This document shows, piece after piece, positions 23,543 through 35,961 of a stretch of DNA of 64,000 nt. Below the pieces are notes generated by a model, which saw nothing but the letters and a program-made list of their open reading frames with translations, did not search any database and was not told the DNA's origin. A program made the translations under genes and the position numbers. Where the stretch lies: NCBI GenBank assembly GCA_963921425.1, contig OY992834.1, positions 10,213,271 through 10,277,270 on the forward strand, read 5' to 3'. Position 1 is the first letter of the stretch; each line of letters opens with the position of its first letter. Source of the DNA: Dryas octopetala (Eukaryota > Streptophyta > Magnoliopsida > Rosales > Rosaceae).

Positions 23543-24261
23543 GAAATAAATTCAATCTAGACACATAACTATATATGTTATTTCAACGGGGTCCACAAAC
23601 TTTCAAATATTTCAAATATACACCTGATTTATTATGTAAATTAAAAAATGAAATTTCGTCCATCAATTTATTGAGAGATCAGTTAAATGTCAGCTTAACT
23701 TTTACTAACGAGGATTAATTGGCGACGTGGCACCAACTCAGCATACATTTCCCGCCAAATGAGCAACACATGTCTACTTGACACGGCGCACAAACCCATC
23801 ACCTCTTTCTCGCTCGTCAAACGCTCTCCAGACCATTTAGTCTCCAAAAAACATCACGTTTTTCCCCAAATTCGAATATAAATCTTTCACTTGTGTTCAA
23901 CGAGTGAGAAAGAGATGATGAGTTTGTGGACCCGTGTCAGGGGTTAGGTGGACCTGTGTCGCTCATTTGGCGGGAAATGAGCGACACGGGCCCACAAACT
24001 CTCACTCTCTCTATTATTATTAAATTGTGGGCCCGTGTCGCTCATTTGGCTGGAACTGTTTGCTGAGATAGCGCCACATCGTCAAGTAATCCCGATCAGC
24101 AAAAACCAAGCTGTCATTTAACTGATCTCTCAACGAATCAATGAACATAAATTTATTTTTCAATTTAAATAATAAATCGGGTGTATATTTGAAATATTTT
24201 AAAGTTCATGAATCCTGTTGAAATAGCTTATATAGTTATGTGTCTAAATTGAATTTATGCC
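23543..24261. mobile_element. Mutator-like MITE, 719 bp
   Basis: Inverted ends share ATAAATTCAAT followed by CTAGACACATAAC (left) or TTAGACACATAAC (right, reversed), and continue through TTCAAATATACACC and AACTGATCTCTCAA. The flanks are TAAAAAATT (23534-23542) and TAAAAAATA (24262-24270), a 9-bp duplication with one mismatch. The centre holds several direct and inverted copies of GTGTCGCTCATTTGGC. No coding capacity. Confidence 0.8.
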
Positions 24262-24270
24262 TAAAAAATA

Positions 24271-25450
24271 TTATGAGTGTAAAAAGTAATATTAAAATAT
24301 TTGTTAAATTTTAATCTAAAAATGTGGTTGCTGTATATAATGACCAAAATTATGGTAGGTAACTACATCCACAAACTTTGAAAAGCATGTGAAAAGCCGC
24401 TTTCAAAAACCGAAGTAGGTGATCTTGATTCGTAGAAAAAGCAACGATCACTTTATTTACTAAACATTAAACTTGCTGCGACTAATCTAAAATTTTGAAA
24501 GCAGCTTTTTGTTGCCATACAAGTATACAACAACGCCAAATAGGGCCTTAAATTTCCCATTGTAAAGCAGCTTCTCCGCCGACGAGCTCTTCTATGTCGA
24601 CGATCTCTTCTCTGCAGAGAGGAGTGGGCTTGGCTGCTGGGAGGGGCTACTGGGGTTTGGGGGATTGGCTCGGGGGCGTAAGGGGATGAGTTTCGTTGGC
24701 TTTCAGTTTTTTCTTTTTGATTGGATGTTAATATTCTTAATTCTAATGGCGGGTGTAGCTCTTATTGTGAATCTTGATGTTTGGGTTCTGTAGCAATTCT
24801 GCTGGTTGGTGATCAATCATTCAATCTACTACTGGGTTGGGGCTGTTTTTTTAATTTAATCATTGGGTTTTTTAATTTTTTTTATAATTATTTCATTTAT
24901 TATTATTATTTTTTTGTCTATATGGTTATTTTTTAAAGTTATGTGAGTGTGTCACATGACTCACATCAGACGAAAAACTTGACTCTAAAACTTTTTTTTA
25001 TTAGAATAATAATTTAAAAAAGGGTGTAAATCTAAAATATTTACGTCAAATTTACTCAAAAAAAAATAAAAATAATCTATAATTTACAAAAAAAAAAAAG
25101 TGGAAATAAATGTATCTTTTTGGTGAGAATACTTTGATGTGACTAGAAGAAGTGATCTTTATTGGTGAAAAAAGAAGACAGAAATTAATTGGTGAAAACT
25201 CGTGAGCACAATAAGTTAAGCTAACCAAAAAGGACTTCTGTTTTTTTTTTTTTCCTGGGTTAAATCATTTTGCAAGCAAAACCATGTGACTCCTATATTT
25301 TTGGTAGATATTTAGTAATTAGTACCATCTTGTCAAATCTGGGAATCTGGGGGTACCACTTGTTGCCCTGTTGGGTACTTGGGTCACCATAAATGCTTTA
25401 AGAAAACAAAAATTAATAATAAAATTATGAAAATAGTTTTAATAAGAATA
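24271..25450. other. Intergenic with a GC-rich island at 24575-24690
   Basis: AT-rich except for 24575-24690, which in the forward frame reads SFSADELFYVDDLFSAERSG. This composition and wording are typical of plant protein N-termini and could be a captured or decayed gene fragment, but no start, domain or continuation is seen. Confidence 0.4.
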
Positions 25451-25458
25451 CTTCTATG

Positions 25459-26972
25459 CAAGGAATGAAATTTCAAAAATTTCGCCGAAATTTCGGCGAA
25501 ATTTTCGTTTTTTAGGGATCCCGAAATTTTATCACATATCCGTTATTTTTCGTAAAAATTTCGCCGAAATTTCGCTTAAATTTCGCCCGAAATTTCGAAA
25601 ATGCCCCAAGCACATTTTGGTTAAATTTCTGGAAATTTCACTGAAATTTCGTCGAAATTTGGCAAAATTTCAGCGAAATTTGGCGAAATTTCGCGTATAA
25701 ATCGAAGGGAGGCAGAGATCGGAGGGAGAGAGGGCCGCCGTCGCCGGAGGAAGAGAAGAGATCGGGAAGAGGAGGTCGCCGTCGCCGGAGGGAGAGGAGA
25801 TCCGGGGAAGAGGAGATCGGGGAGGGGAGGGAGAGGGAGGAGAGAAAAGAGAAGGAGATCGGGGAGGGGAGGGGGAGGGAGAGGGAGGGAGAGAGAGGAG
25901 AGAGAAGAGAGAGAAGAGATTAGGGAGAGAGGACGGAGGAGGGAGGAGTGAGGGGGGAGGGAGAGAAGTTGGTCTGCGTGAGTGAGGGGGGAGGGAGGTC
26001 TGCGTGAGTGAGGGAGGAGAATAGAAAGGTAAGTCTGCAGTCACGGGTGAAAAGGAAGAAGGAAAGAAAAAAAAGGAAGAAGGAAAGAAAAAAAAGAAAA
26101 GGAAAGAAAAGAAAAGAAAAGAAAGAAAAAGAAAAGAAAAAAAGAAAAAGAAAAAGAAAAGGAAAGAAAAAAAAAAGAAAAAAAAACACGTTTTATTTAC
26201 GTCTATGCGCTCGTTGACCCGAGACTTTTCCAACCAGACTAAAATCAAGACTGAGTCTTTTCTAATTTTTATTGTTCCTCAATGACTTGCCAAAATCACT
26301 TAAAATTCAAATAATTTACCAAAATTAACTTCGAGGTTCGAAAAACGTTCTGTAAAATCTCGTGAGCTCGTCTTAATAAATTTTATTTTTCTACTACTTC
26401 AAATTCATTTATTTCCTTCCAAAATTCCTCATAAAAATTCTAATATCTCCGAATTAACAAGATAATTATCAATAAATCACTATTTACTTCAAAATAAATT
26501 ATAAACCAACTTTTTGGGATCTCACAATCTATTTAGATTGTTTTTGGTTATTAGATTAAGTGGTTTAGAAAATAACAATACATGTCATTTTCTTATTTGT
26601 CCACATATGTTTTAAGGACAATTGGATTCAAAATGATTAAATATCCCTTAAAAAGAGGTCATTTTTATGTAATTAGTAATTAGTGAACTATTTTTATTTA
26701 ACAGTATTTGCCTCCAGCGCACATTATATTCACCTTATATCATATGAAACCTACTATATAATTTGATTTCTTCAATATTTTTTATCAATGTAGTAGATAA
26801 TATGTTAAATAAACATATGGTCAAGTTTCATTCAAAATTTCCGTATTTTGATAGCAATTTCCGTCGTTTTTGTCTAATTTTATCGAAATCGAAATTTTAA
26901 TCGAAATTTCCGCGAAAATTTCCGTCGAAATTTCCATCGAAAATTTCCTCGAAACCGAAATTTTACTCCTTG
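25459..26972. mobile_element. hAT-like non-autonomous transposon with GAAATTTCG arrays
   Basis: The left end reads CAAGGAATGAAATTTC and the reversed right end CAAGGAGTAAAATTTC. Both flanks carry the identical 8-bp duplication CTTCTATG (25451-25458 and 26973-26980), the length typical of hAT elements. Both subterminal regions are packed with the self-complementary word GAAATTTC, usually as CGAAATTTCG, over about 240 bp on the left and 130 bp on the right. The middle is a long purine-rich tract (25700-26185) that produces spurious Phe/Ser/Pro frames. No transposase, so it must rely on one elsewhere. Confidence 0.85.
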
Positions 26973-26980
26973 CTTCTATG

Positions 26981-29900
26981 ATTTTAAATTTGGATTCAAA
27001 ATAATGTAGCCGTATTTAATATACCAGAAATATTAATTATCCCACATTTTTTATTCCATATTTATATCTTATTTTATGTGTCATTATTTTACTGGACATG
27101 ATATTTCTTTTTTCTTTTTTAGGTTTTATTTTTTATTTTTAATATCCAATGTATAAATGCCATGTAAAATAATATGAAGTTGTGGTATAAAAATGTAGTA
27201 CCACCTCATAATGTAGTAACTGTTAATATACTAAACAAACTTGTGTAGAGACAACGTGCCACCTCACCATGCTGAGTGACACAACCATCCACATAAAATT
27301 TGTCATTTGTTTAACTTGACCACTTTTATTTCATTCTCACTCAATTTAGAATTAAAAGAATTAATTAAAAAATAAAAAACAAATCACACCCAACCCCACA
27401 TATATAAAACTGTTTTACTTATAAAGAGTAAAATACTGATACATATTCTGTCATTTAGTTCCAAAATATCCCAAATATTAGTCTTTCAATTATAATACAA
27501 TAATATTATTGTTAAAATTATAGTAATTATATATTAATATATATCTGACTAAATCAATTATATGATAATCAAAAAGTAATTATTAGTAAATAGACAAGAT
27601 GAGAGATTCTACATGTGAATCCAAGAGAGGCATGGCAGTCGCTATCCTAAAGCCATAAACATCTCCTTACGTGTAGGTGATGGCGGTCATTTACAACTCT
27701 AAGATATAACCCAAAGTCACAGGATATCTAATCCTCTATGCATGTTAAACGATAGACGAAATGCCAAGTGTTTATCATTTGCTCAAAGTATAGAGAGTGT
27801 GAGAATTGTGAGAAATAGAGAGGATGTAGGAGATGATAATATCAGATAGAGTAAGAAAAGAGAAGAATGTTGTTTTCTTTTGTTTGATGGGTTCTCTATT
27901 AATAGGAATCTACATGCCTCTTTAAAGAGTTGTGATTGTTGGGTTAGGCCTATCAGAAGTTACTCCTTAGTAAAAAGTTGTAATCGTTGAATTTAACTGA
28001 CAAAATGTTTAAAAATCAAATAAAATTTAGAAAATTAGGATTAAATATCAAATTCAAATAATTTTTTGGTATAGCATGAAAACCATATAATATTTTAATT
28101 GAACTATTAAATTTAAATGTAGTTTTTTAGATTATGTCACAAACATGTTGGCCCATTTGATTTGAGTCTTTTCCATTTGACATTTTTGTTCTTTAGCCCA
28201 CATGTAATGGATGTCAGTTAAAATTTATAAGGTTTTGATAAAATTACTTTGATGCTTTTATATTATCTTGAAAATTTGCTACTGTAGTTTCAACTTTACA
28301 TTTAGTTGTGACTGTACGACACTCACAACTTCAAATTTAGTTGTGACTGAATGACAATCACATCTAAGTTGTAAAACAGTCACAGTTAAGTTGTGACTTA
28401 ATTGAATTTTTTTTAGAAAAATTATACTACAATATAGTATAAATAGAGGTCAAAACAATACTTTTACTCAAAATAATACATAGTATAGTGGTGTGAGTTG
28501 TCTCTTTCAATTTACCAAGACAGTCACAGTTTAGTTGTGACTGGATTGATATATTTTTTTTAATACAATATAGTATAAATTAATGTAATATTTGTGATGT
28601 AATATTTTTTTTATTTTTTTATTGTAGTGGCATGTAATATAATATTTGTAAATTTTAATACCTTTTACGTTATTATTTTGTTTGACTTTTCAATTAGTAC
28701 CTAATCGAAAATACAATTTAATTTGGATACCTAAACTAAAAGGTTATTGAAATTTAATAGTTAAAATCAATGGACCTAATAAAATTTTGAATCTTAAATA
28801 TAAGTAAATAATATTATATTATATTATTTCCTTGCCTTCTTTTTATAAAATATCTTTGGAGTAGTTAATGGGGGTTTGCCGCTATTATCAGCACATAATA
28901 TCATCCCTTCCACACAAACCTACTGTTCATCTTCACTTGTCACCCTCGGCTGTGACTATCACAGCCTTGTAGTTATTTACTAAATAAAAACATGAATCCT
29001 TTGGTTCTTATTTTTATTGGACTTATAAATAACAAAATTAAGATAAGTTGTATTTTTGGTTTAAATTATAAAAAAGTCCAGAAATATTAAGGCAGCTTAT
29101 TGAAACTATTTGCATAAAAACTTTTGATATTATATAAGGCTAATACAAGTGAAATTGAGGATTTAATTAACTTGCACTAAGATTAGGTATAGACGAATGA
29201 GTTACATAGCATGAATGCAAAAATGGGTGAAATGTACCTCAAATGTTAATTATATTGGATTTAATGAATAGTAGGAGTGTTCAAACACTAATTCGTTAGT
29301 AAGTTAATAAAAATTACTAATTTTTTTTTCGGCTCTCTAGCTATATGATGTAGTTTATGTTGAAGTTGTGAGGTTCGATACAAGTCATGAATGTGAATAA
29401 AATTAATTCCGCATTGAAAAAGTAACTTATCAATTTACAAGATATAAGTTGGGGATCTACTACTATTAGCACCAAAGCATTTTGAGAGAAAACTTACACC
29501 TAAAGAGGTCCACTGGGCCTCACCTAACATGAATGGTGGATCTAGGTAGTTAAGTGAGCACAATTTCAGTGTAGGAGCCTTGATTTGTAATATACTAATA
29601 TATGTATTTTACATATAAAAAAACAGTTTAGTAATAGTACTCAATACTTAGTTTTACAATATGCTACTTAAAATTAATTGAAACAATTTTTTGAATGAAT
29701 TTTGATCTCGTTTTTTCAAATTTGTGAAAAGTGTTTAGCAAAGCAAATGAACGAAAAAAATTGAAAATGATTGATTTGGTATTAAGTTACTATTAACCAA
29801 AACGAAATACAGCCATGCAATGCATAAAAACTCATCATCATCCAAACATGAGTGGTAGAACAATTATTCTATGGGTCGGTGTTATATTAATCTTATAATG

Positions 29901-30291
29901 TGTACTTAGATCCATCCTACTAATATGCGGTGGGTTTCGCATATTTGTTATTAGAGAAATGTTATATTATTGATTCATGTAAAAACACTATATTTCATAC
30001 TCTTTGCTAGTAAATTTTTTAACAAATTTTTTTTTTTTACTTAAACTATGTAAGTGTACCGTGTACACGTAACACATGTTTGTGTTTTGTTGTCACATCC
30101 ATAATTCTTTTTTGGGTTAAAAAAGCAATTAAGATTCTTTTACCATAGAGTAACTTTATGGTACAGCTACATGTACACAAAATGAACCCACAGCTATATG
30201 TAGTATACAGCCATATATGTATGAAAGACCCTATTAAGAAACAATCATACAAAATATATACTTTTATACATAAATTTACAAAGAAAATAAA
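26981..30291. other. Long AT-rich interval without a recognised gene
   Basis: Contains the second copy of the TTGTGACTGT palindromic repeat (28300-28560) and scattered low-complexity runs. A segment at 27600-27990 has LTR-like wording (GGGTTCTCTATTAATAGG) but no partner copy was found here. No coding frame with a recognisable domain. Confidence 0.55.
28300..28560. repeat. Dispersed repeat with TTGTGACTGT palindromes, copy 2
   Basis: TTAGTTGTGACTGTACGAC at about 28309, TTAGTTGTGACTGAATGAC at about 28340, ACAGTCACAGTTAAGTTGTG at about 28376 and ACAGTCACAGTTTAGTTGTG at about 28531. The same words occur in inverted orientation near 21345, and the following 200 bp (to about 28800) resemble, in reverse, sequence near 21040-21140. 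Confidence 0.6.
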
Positions 30292-30508
30292 GACTGTACA
30301 AGAGTCCTTAATCAGGCCAATCAGCTATATCTTCAGATTCCTTCTCTACCAACCAAAAACAAAAAAGGAATAAAAACCACACATCTCTATTTTTAAAGGC
30401 TGTACAGGAGTCCTTTCTTAATCTGGCCAATCAGCTATTCAGCTATATCTCCTTCTCTACCAACCAAAAACAAAAAAGGAATAAAAACCACACATCTCTA
30501 TTTTTAAA
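30292..30508. repeat. Tandem duplication of a ~108-bp unit
   Basis: Copy 1 (30292-30397) and copy 2 (30398-30508) both run from G(A/G)CTGTACA(A/G)GAGTCC through CCTTCTCTACCAACCAAAAA to CACACATCTCTATTTTTAAA. Differences are a few substitutions and small indels, so the duplication is fairly recent. No gene content. Confidence 0.88.
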
Positions 30509-30951
30509 TTTTTGTGTGTGATAGTAATACATGACACGTTGTCAACGTGATGTTATCAATTTATTCAAATTATAACACGTACAAATTTTTAATATATAAA
30601 ATCTTAAATATTAAGTACTATTTTTAAAAATTAGAACAAATTACAACTTGTATTCTCAAGATTTGATTCAATTCACAAGTTGACTCTATTCTTATAATTT
30701 TTTCAATGTTTGAATTTTATAACAATAGGACTCATCCATCTATTTGATTGAATTTATAACAATAGGACCCACTTTTTTTTTATGACATGGTAGGCTTGGG
30801 AGCCCTATTTTTTCTTGGGGCTCACTTTAATTGAATTGTTTTGATATTTAACAGTTTTTAAAAATTAACCTGTTTTATCTATATAGCTTCCATATATGCA
30901 AGCATAAAGAGGACTCCCAAGTCCCAAGGATGCCATGTTAGAAAAAAAAAA

Positions 30952-31291
30952 GAGCTGTTATTTGCACATTTTTTTTTTCTTCTTTTTGTACATCATTTTC
31001 TCCTACACACCTCTTACTATCTGTTAAAATTTAAAATTTCTCTTTTACACACCTCTCCCATTACCAAAATACCTTAACCTCATTAATCTCACCAAATTTC
31101 TCACTACACACCCACCCAATCTAAACACTACACACCCCACCCCAAATGTGAATTTTGAAATTAAAAATAAAACAAAGAACAAAAAAACAAACAAATGCTG
31201 AACCAGCCACCTGCAAGCCTCTGCCATCCCAGCCCCTCCTCCTCCCTCACCCCGACAACCTCCCTCCCACTCTCCTTCCCTCTCTCTCTCT

Positions 31292-31339
<48 letters not shown>

Positions 31340-31626
31340 CCCGCAGCACCGACCCTCCTCTTTCTCTCTCCTCCTCGCAGCACCACCTCCTCCTCGCAAC
31401 ACCAACTTTAAAAAAAAAAAAAATTGCAGGTTCGGCAGACCAGTGCCGAACCTGGCTATTTCGTTCGGCAGGTACCCGCCGAATAATCCTCTTCTATTCG
31501 GTGGATGTCCGCCGAACGAAACAGCCAGGTTCGGCACTAGTTCGCCGAACTTGTAACTTAAAAAAAAAAAAAAAAATTGGTCCTGCAGGGAGAAGAGAGA
31601 TAGAGATAAGAGGGTGGTGCTGCTGG

Positions 31627-31692
<66 letters not shown>

Positions 31693-32019
31693 GGGTCGGT
31701 GCTGAGGCCTGCGGGGAGGTCGACGAGCTAGGAGGATGTTGTTATGGGGAGGGTGGTGCTGCGAGGAGCTTGGCAAGCTGGGAGGGTGGTGTTGTGGGGA
31801 GGGTGGTGATCTGGGAGGAGGGATGAGCCGGAGAGGGGAGAGAGAAGCCGGAGAGATGAGAACTCGGTAAGGCAGGTTAGGAGGGGAGAGAGGAGAGAGA
31901 TGAGGTGTGTTGGAGGAGGGCTTTATGGTATTTTTACAATGGGGCAAATGTGTAAAATCACTAATTAAGTGATTAGGGGTGTGCAAAAAGAAAAAAAAAA
32001 GGTGTGCAAATAGCAGCTC
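30952..32019. mobile_element. Non-autonomous inverted-repeat element, family A copy 2
   Basis: The left end is GAGCTGTTATTTGCACA; the reversed right end is GAGCTGCTATTTGCACACC. Both are close to the ends of the element at 11687-12659. The flanks are poly-A, so the target duplication cannot be read. The internal order repeats copy 1: TIR, CT-rich tract (31265-31335), palindrome array (31431-31550), GA microsatellite (31628-31690), TIR. The G-rich minisatellite of copy 1 is absent. No transposase; open frames here are Ser/Leu or Arg/Glu low complexity. Confidence 0.8.
31431..31550. repeat. 33-bp-period array of four 21-bp near-palindromes
   Basis: Units begin at exactly 31431, 31464, 31497 and 31530. 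Each starts TTCGG and ends CCGAA(C/T), for example TTCGGCAGGTACCCGCCGAA. The spacing is constant at 33 bp while the 12-bp spacers and the centres differ. Read forward, the array is an open frame with an 11-residue period, FG-x3-PN-x4. Confidence 0.92.
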
Positions 32020-34134
32020 TAAAAAAAAATAGGTCCCATTTTTGCCACATCAGTATATAACGTTGACCTAACAGTTATTTAGACGAAGGAACTAAATTAT
32101 TATAAAATTCAAATTTAGGTTTGAATTTGAAAAAATTGAAGGAATAGAGACTTACTTGTGAATCGAGTAAAATCTTAAATTTGCAAGTTGTAAATTACTC
32201 TAATAATTACACACATTATAAATAATGAATTAGTGAATTACTAACATTAAAAAGACCGTGATGGATCCATATATTTTGTGGTGTTAAGTCACACAAAAAG
32301 TTTTCATTCCCCACATGGCCACATCCACAAAGGTAAGTGGCTTCACGCCCCATCACTGTAATCTGCAATGACTCGCTGTCTTCCTCTAATTAAAAAAAAA
32401 AAAAAAAAGAGATGATGAGAAAGAGGGAGAGAAAATGGCAAGAAAAACAAAACTGGGAAAAGGAACAGAGACAACTGTGGGGTCTGAACCCTTCATTTTG
32501 ACAAGGAAAGTTAATGATGTAGGCCTATGCGTTTTCGACTTCTCATTGGCCCAAGGAGTACGTAGTTGTACGGAGATGTTGATGTGTGGCTAACATTGTA
32601 CTGTCTTTCCCATTTTTAACCATAAATATACCTTTTTTTTTTTTTTTTTTTTTTCTTTCTTTACTTTTATTTGCTTTTCATTTTTTCCCATTCACTGACA
32701 GACAAAATACCATCAATATTATAAACAATGGGATAAAAGATATTATATAATATAAAGTTTTGTTTTTTGGTCGAATATAATATAAAGTTATTGCATAGCA
32801 TAATTGGCATCAAGGGACTCTATAGCTCTATTTTTTTTTATTTCTTTCTCTCTCATACAACTTTCATCAAACCAAACCAAGTTCCTTGCTTTCTCAAATT
32901 TTTTCCTTTTGTGTCTCGATTTTCTTTTTCTGGTGTCTTGTGGGTTTTGCCAAAACAAGCAAAGGGTATGAGGCTTTATTGTTTCCTACCTTTGAATTTT
33001 ATATATTGTTATAGTATATTTTATGTTTCTTTTTCAAGGTGGGGTTTGAGGTAGAGAGAGAGACAGAGACATTAATGAAGATATATATGGAAAAAAAATA
33101 AATTAAGGGAAGGAAAGGTAGGTGTGTGCTTGTGCTTGTTGCTTGGTCCTGGTGGTGACCCAAGTAAAAGTCAATCAATCTCAAACAACAAATTTAACAC
33201 ACCATCATCTTCAGCTCTCTATCATCTTTTTCCTTTCTGGGTCTTGTGGTCTGTAGCTCATAATAATCAATCCTTCCTCAGGTTTTTATGTTCTCTGCCT
33301 CTCATTTCCTTCTTTGGCATCTTCTTCCTCTCTCTCTCTCTCTCTTATTAACCTTTTGGCCCTTTTCTGGGTTTCTTTCCTATTTGGTTAATTTTTGCTC
33401 ACTTCCTTTTCAACTCTCTTTCCCTTTTTGGTTCGTTTCAGAGAGAAATTAAAATTTTAGCTCTCAATTTAAGATTTTTCTTGCTTTGTCGTTTGGTCTT
33501 GTTGAATCAATCAATCAGAAAACCCGATTACATATATATATATATATATAACACATATTTTTGTTCAGAAAAACTTGAGGGTTCTTCTTCTTTGTTTTTT
33601 TTTATTCCACTTTGAGCTGCTTCTTCCTTTTTTTGGTCACCAAAAGGCTTTCCGGGGCCAATTTCGTAAGACTCACTTATTCCCTTTGACTCTCTCATAT
33701 CCTTCTCGCACTTTCTTTCTTTCCTTCTTTGTTTTAAGTTCATTTGTTAATTTCAAATACTGTTTGCATCTTCATTTTGATGGACTAGGTCATAATATCG
33801 TTTCTTTACACACAAAATTCTATATATTGATTGCTTTGATGAGAAGAACCATTTGAATTGAAAGAGGGTCTCTTGTCTACTTCTCCTCTCCTACCTGAGA
33901 GACCTCTCTTGACTCTTCCACAGCAAAAAAAGGTTCATTTTTCTTATTTGGTAAGATTATTTATCTTCATTTAGTCATAAACTCTTACCCTTTCAGTCAT
34001 TTTTTTGTGACACATTTAGCTTTCATTAATTTTTGGTTGAGTACATGCATCTTTTCCGAAGGTTTAATTGTAGTAGTGTTAAATTACTGAGCTTGAATCA
34101 ATTCTTCATCTTCTTTCTCAGAAAGGAAGGAAAA
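32020..34134 (+). promoter_or_regulatory. Upstream region and probable 5'UTR intron of the MADS-box gene
   Basis: Includes poly-A and poly-T runs (32393-32408, 32632-32654), CT-rich stretches typical of plant leaders (33330-33350) and a TA microsatellite (33534-33550). Directly before the start codon, TTTCTTTCTCAG at 34110-34121 is a strong splice acceptor. The leader is therefore probably interrupted by an intron, with candidate donors such as GTAAGATT near 33950. SOC1 genes commonly have a leader intron. Confidence 0.55.
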
Positions 34135-35925
34135 ATGGTGAGAGGGAAGACCCAGATGAGGCGCATAGAGAACGCCACAAGTCGTCAAGTGACCTTTTCG
34201 AAGCGGCGGAGTGGTCTGCTGAAGAAGGCCTTTGAGCTCTCAGTTCTTTGTGATGCTGAGGTTGCCCTCATAATCTTCTCTCCAAGAGGAAAGCTCTACG
34301 AATTTGCAAGTTCAAGGTATGCTATATATAAGCTAGCTTTGAAGCATCATATCATATATATATATATACATGTCTCTATTATATCAATGTTGTTGATGTT
34401 TTGTGTTGCCTGAGGTGTTATGATGAATGTCATGCATATATGAATGCGAGCTTTGCCCAACCAGTAAGGGTTATTTACATGGTCAAGTCCTTTTCTTTTC
34501 TTCTCTCTTTCTTTCACATACATGCACACCATCACCACCTCACTTCTCAAACAGTTGACATACACACCCTGCCAGATTTGTGAGGTGCTTTTTGCCTTTT
34601 ATTGCCTAATTTATTTTTGGACTCGCTCTTTCCTTTTATATTATTGGGGTTTTCTCCTTCATGGAGAAATGAGGAGAATGGGAATTTGAAGAGAAGATTT
34701 CTTTAAAATTTTCTGTTACTAATTATGACTTCCATTTGTAATTCAGAATTTCAGAGAAACCTTCAACAGTCTATAGACTACTATTTGGTTCTTTTTTTTT
34801 TTTCCTTGGTCCATTTGATCGAGTTCCTTCCAATGATTTTGGTTGTTCTTTTTTTATCTTCAAAAGTTGAAGGAAGACAACCCTAGCTAGGACAAGAACA
34901 TGCACTGGCTAAAAAATTATAACCCTTGTAGTTATTCAAGGTTATATAAGAACACTGGCTTAACAAATTAGTTGTTTTCTTGATTTTAAGGGGATTTTTA
35001 GTAGGGGTGGAAAATTGGAAATCGAGAAATGTTGTGTACCGTGTCAAAAGTAATCACACTATTGGCAATTTCTTCTTAAATTTTGAAAATATCATAGATT
35101 TAATTTTACAGATTCGTTTTTCAAAAAACAAAAAAATTGGAAATTACATTTTTGTGATCTATCAAGAAAAAACTCGTAATGAATATAGAATTTAAGTAAA
35201 AAGAAAAACAGAACTAACGTATTTGTCTACATTTATGTATTTATTTCACAGATTTACTATGTTGATGCGGCATAATTTTTTTTATTTATATATTTTTTTA
35301 ACCAGAATGATTTATATGTATGTAACATATACATTATCCTAATTTTTCTCTATATAATTTTATACTCATAATGTTTTTACGCATTATCATAACTATGGAA
35401 AACTAAGTTTTATGTATGGTAGTTTGACAGTTATGTGGGTACTGTTATTTTCCTCAAAAAGTGTTGATCGGATAGAAATTCATTGAAAACCTCCAAATGA
35501 GAGTCAAACTCTTTCACCTCTCCTTTTTTTTATTCATTTATTTTCCACCCTTTTTAGATGGTTAAAATTTTATTTTCAATTTTTAAAATATTAAATATTT
35601 TTTATTTGTAATTTTTTAAAAGTTGAGAAATTTTAAATAAAAACAAGAGTTACAAATGTTTTTAATTTTTAATTTTTTATAAATTTTATTAAAAGTTATT
35701 ATAAAAGTTAGTATAGTTTGGGAAGTTTTGGGGCTTAGAATTTATGATGTAAAATCGTTGTTTTAGAGCTTATGACTTCTTCTATAATTCAACTGTAATT
35801 GTTTGATTAGTGTGGGGCAAAAAAAGAAAAACACAGCCATGAACGGAAAAAAATGAAATTATTTTTTGATAGCATTGGAAAAAATTGTTGGGGGTACTTA
35901 AAAACCTCCAAAGCATTTAGGAGGT

Positions 35926-35961
<36 letters not shown>

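Noticed and set aside
25670..26248. 192-codon minus-strand frame rich in Phe, Ser and Pro
   Set aside because: It is the complement of a purine-rich tract within the hAT-like element; no domain, and frames occur on both strands.
27600..27990. Possible solo LTR
   Set aside because: Wording resembles LTR leaders, but no TG...CA ends, duplication or second copy could be found.
31431..31550. CRISPR array interpretation of the regularly spaced repeats
   Set aside because: The genome is a plant nuclear genome, the spacers are 12 bp, and there are no cas genes; the array sits inside a transposon.
31045..31986. Overlapping frames up to 165 codons on both strands
   Set aside because: All are driven by GA/CT microsatellites and the palindrome array; no gene structure or homology.
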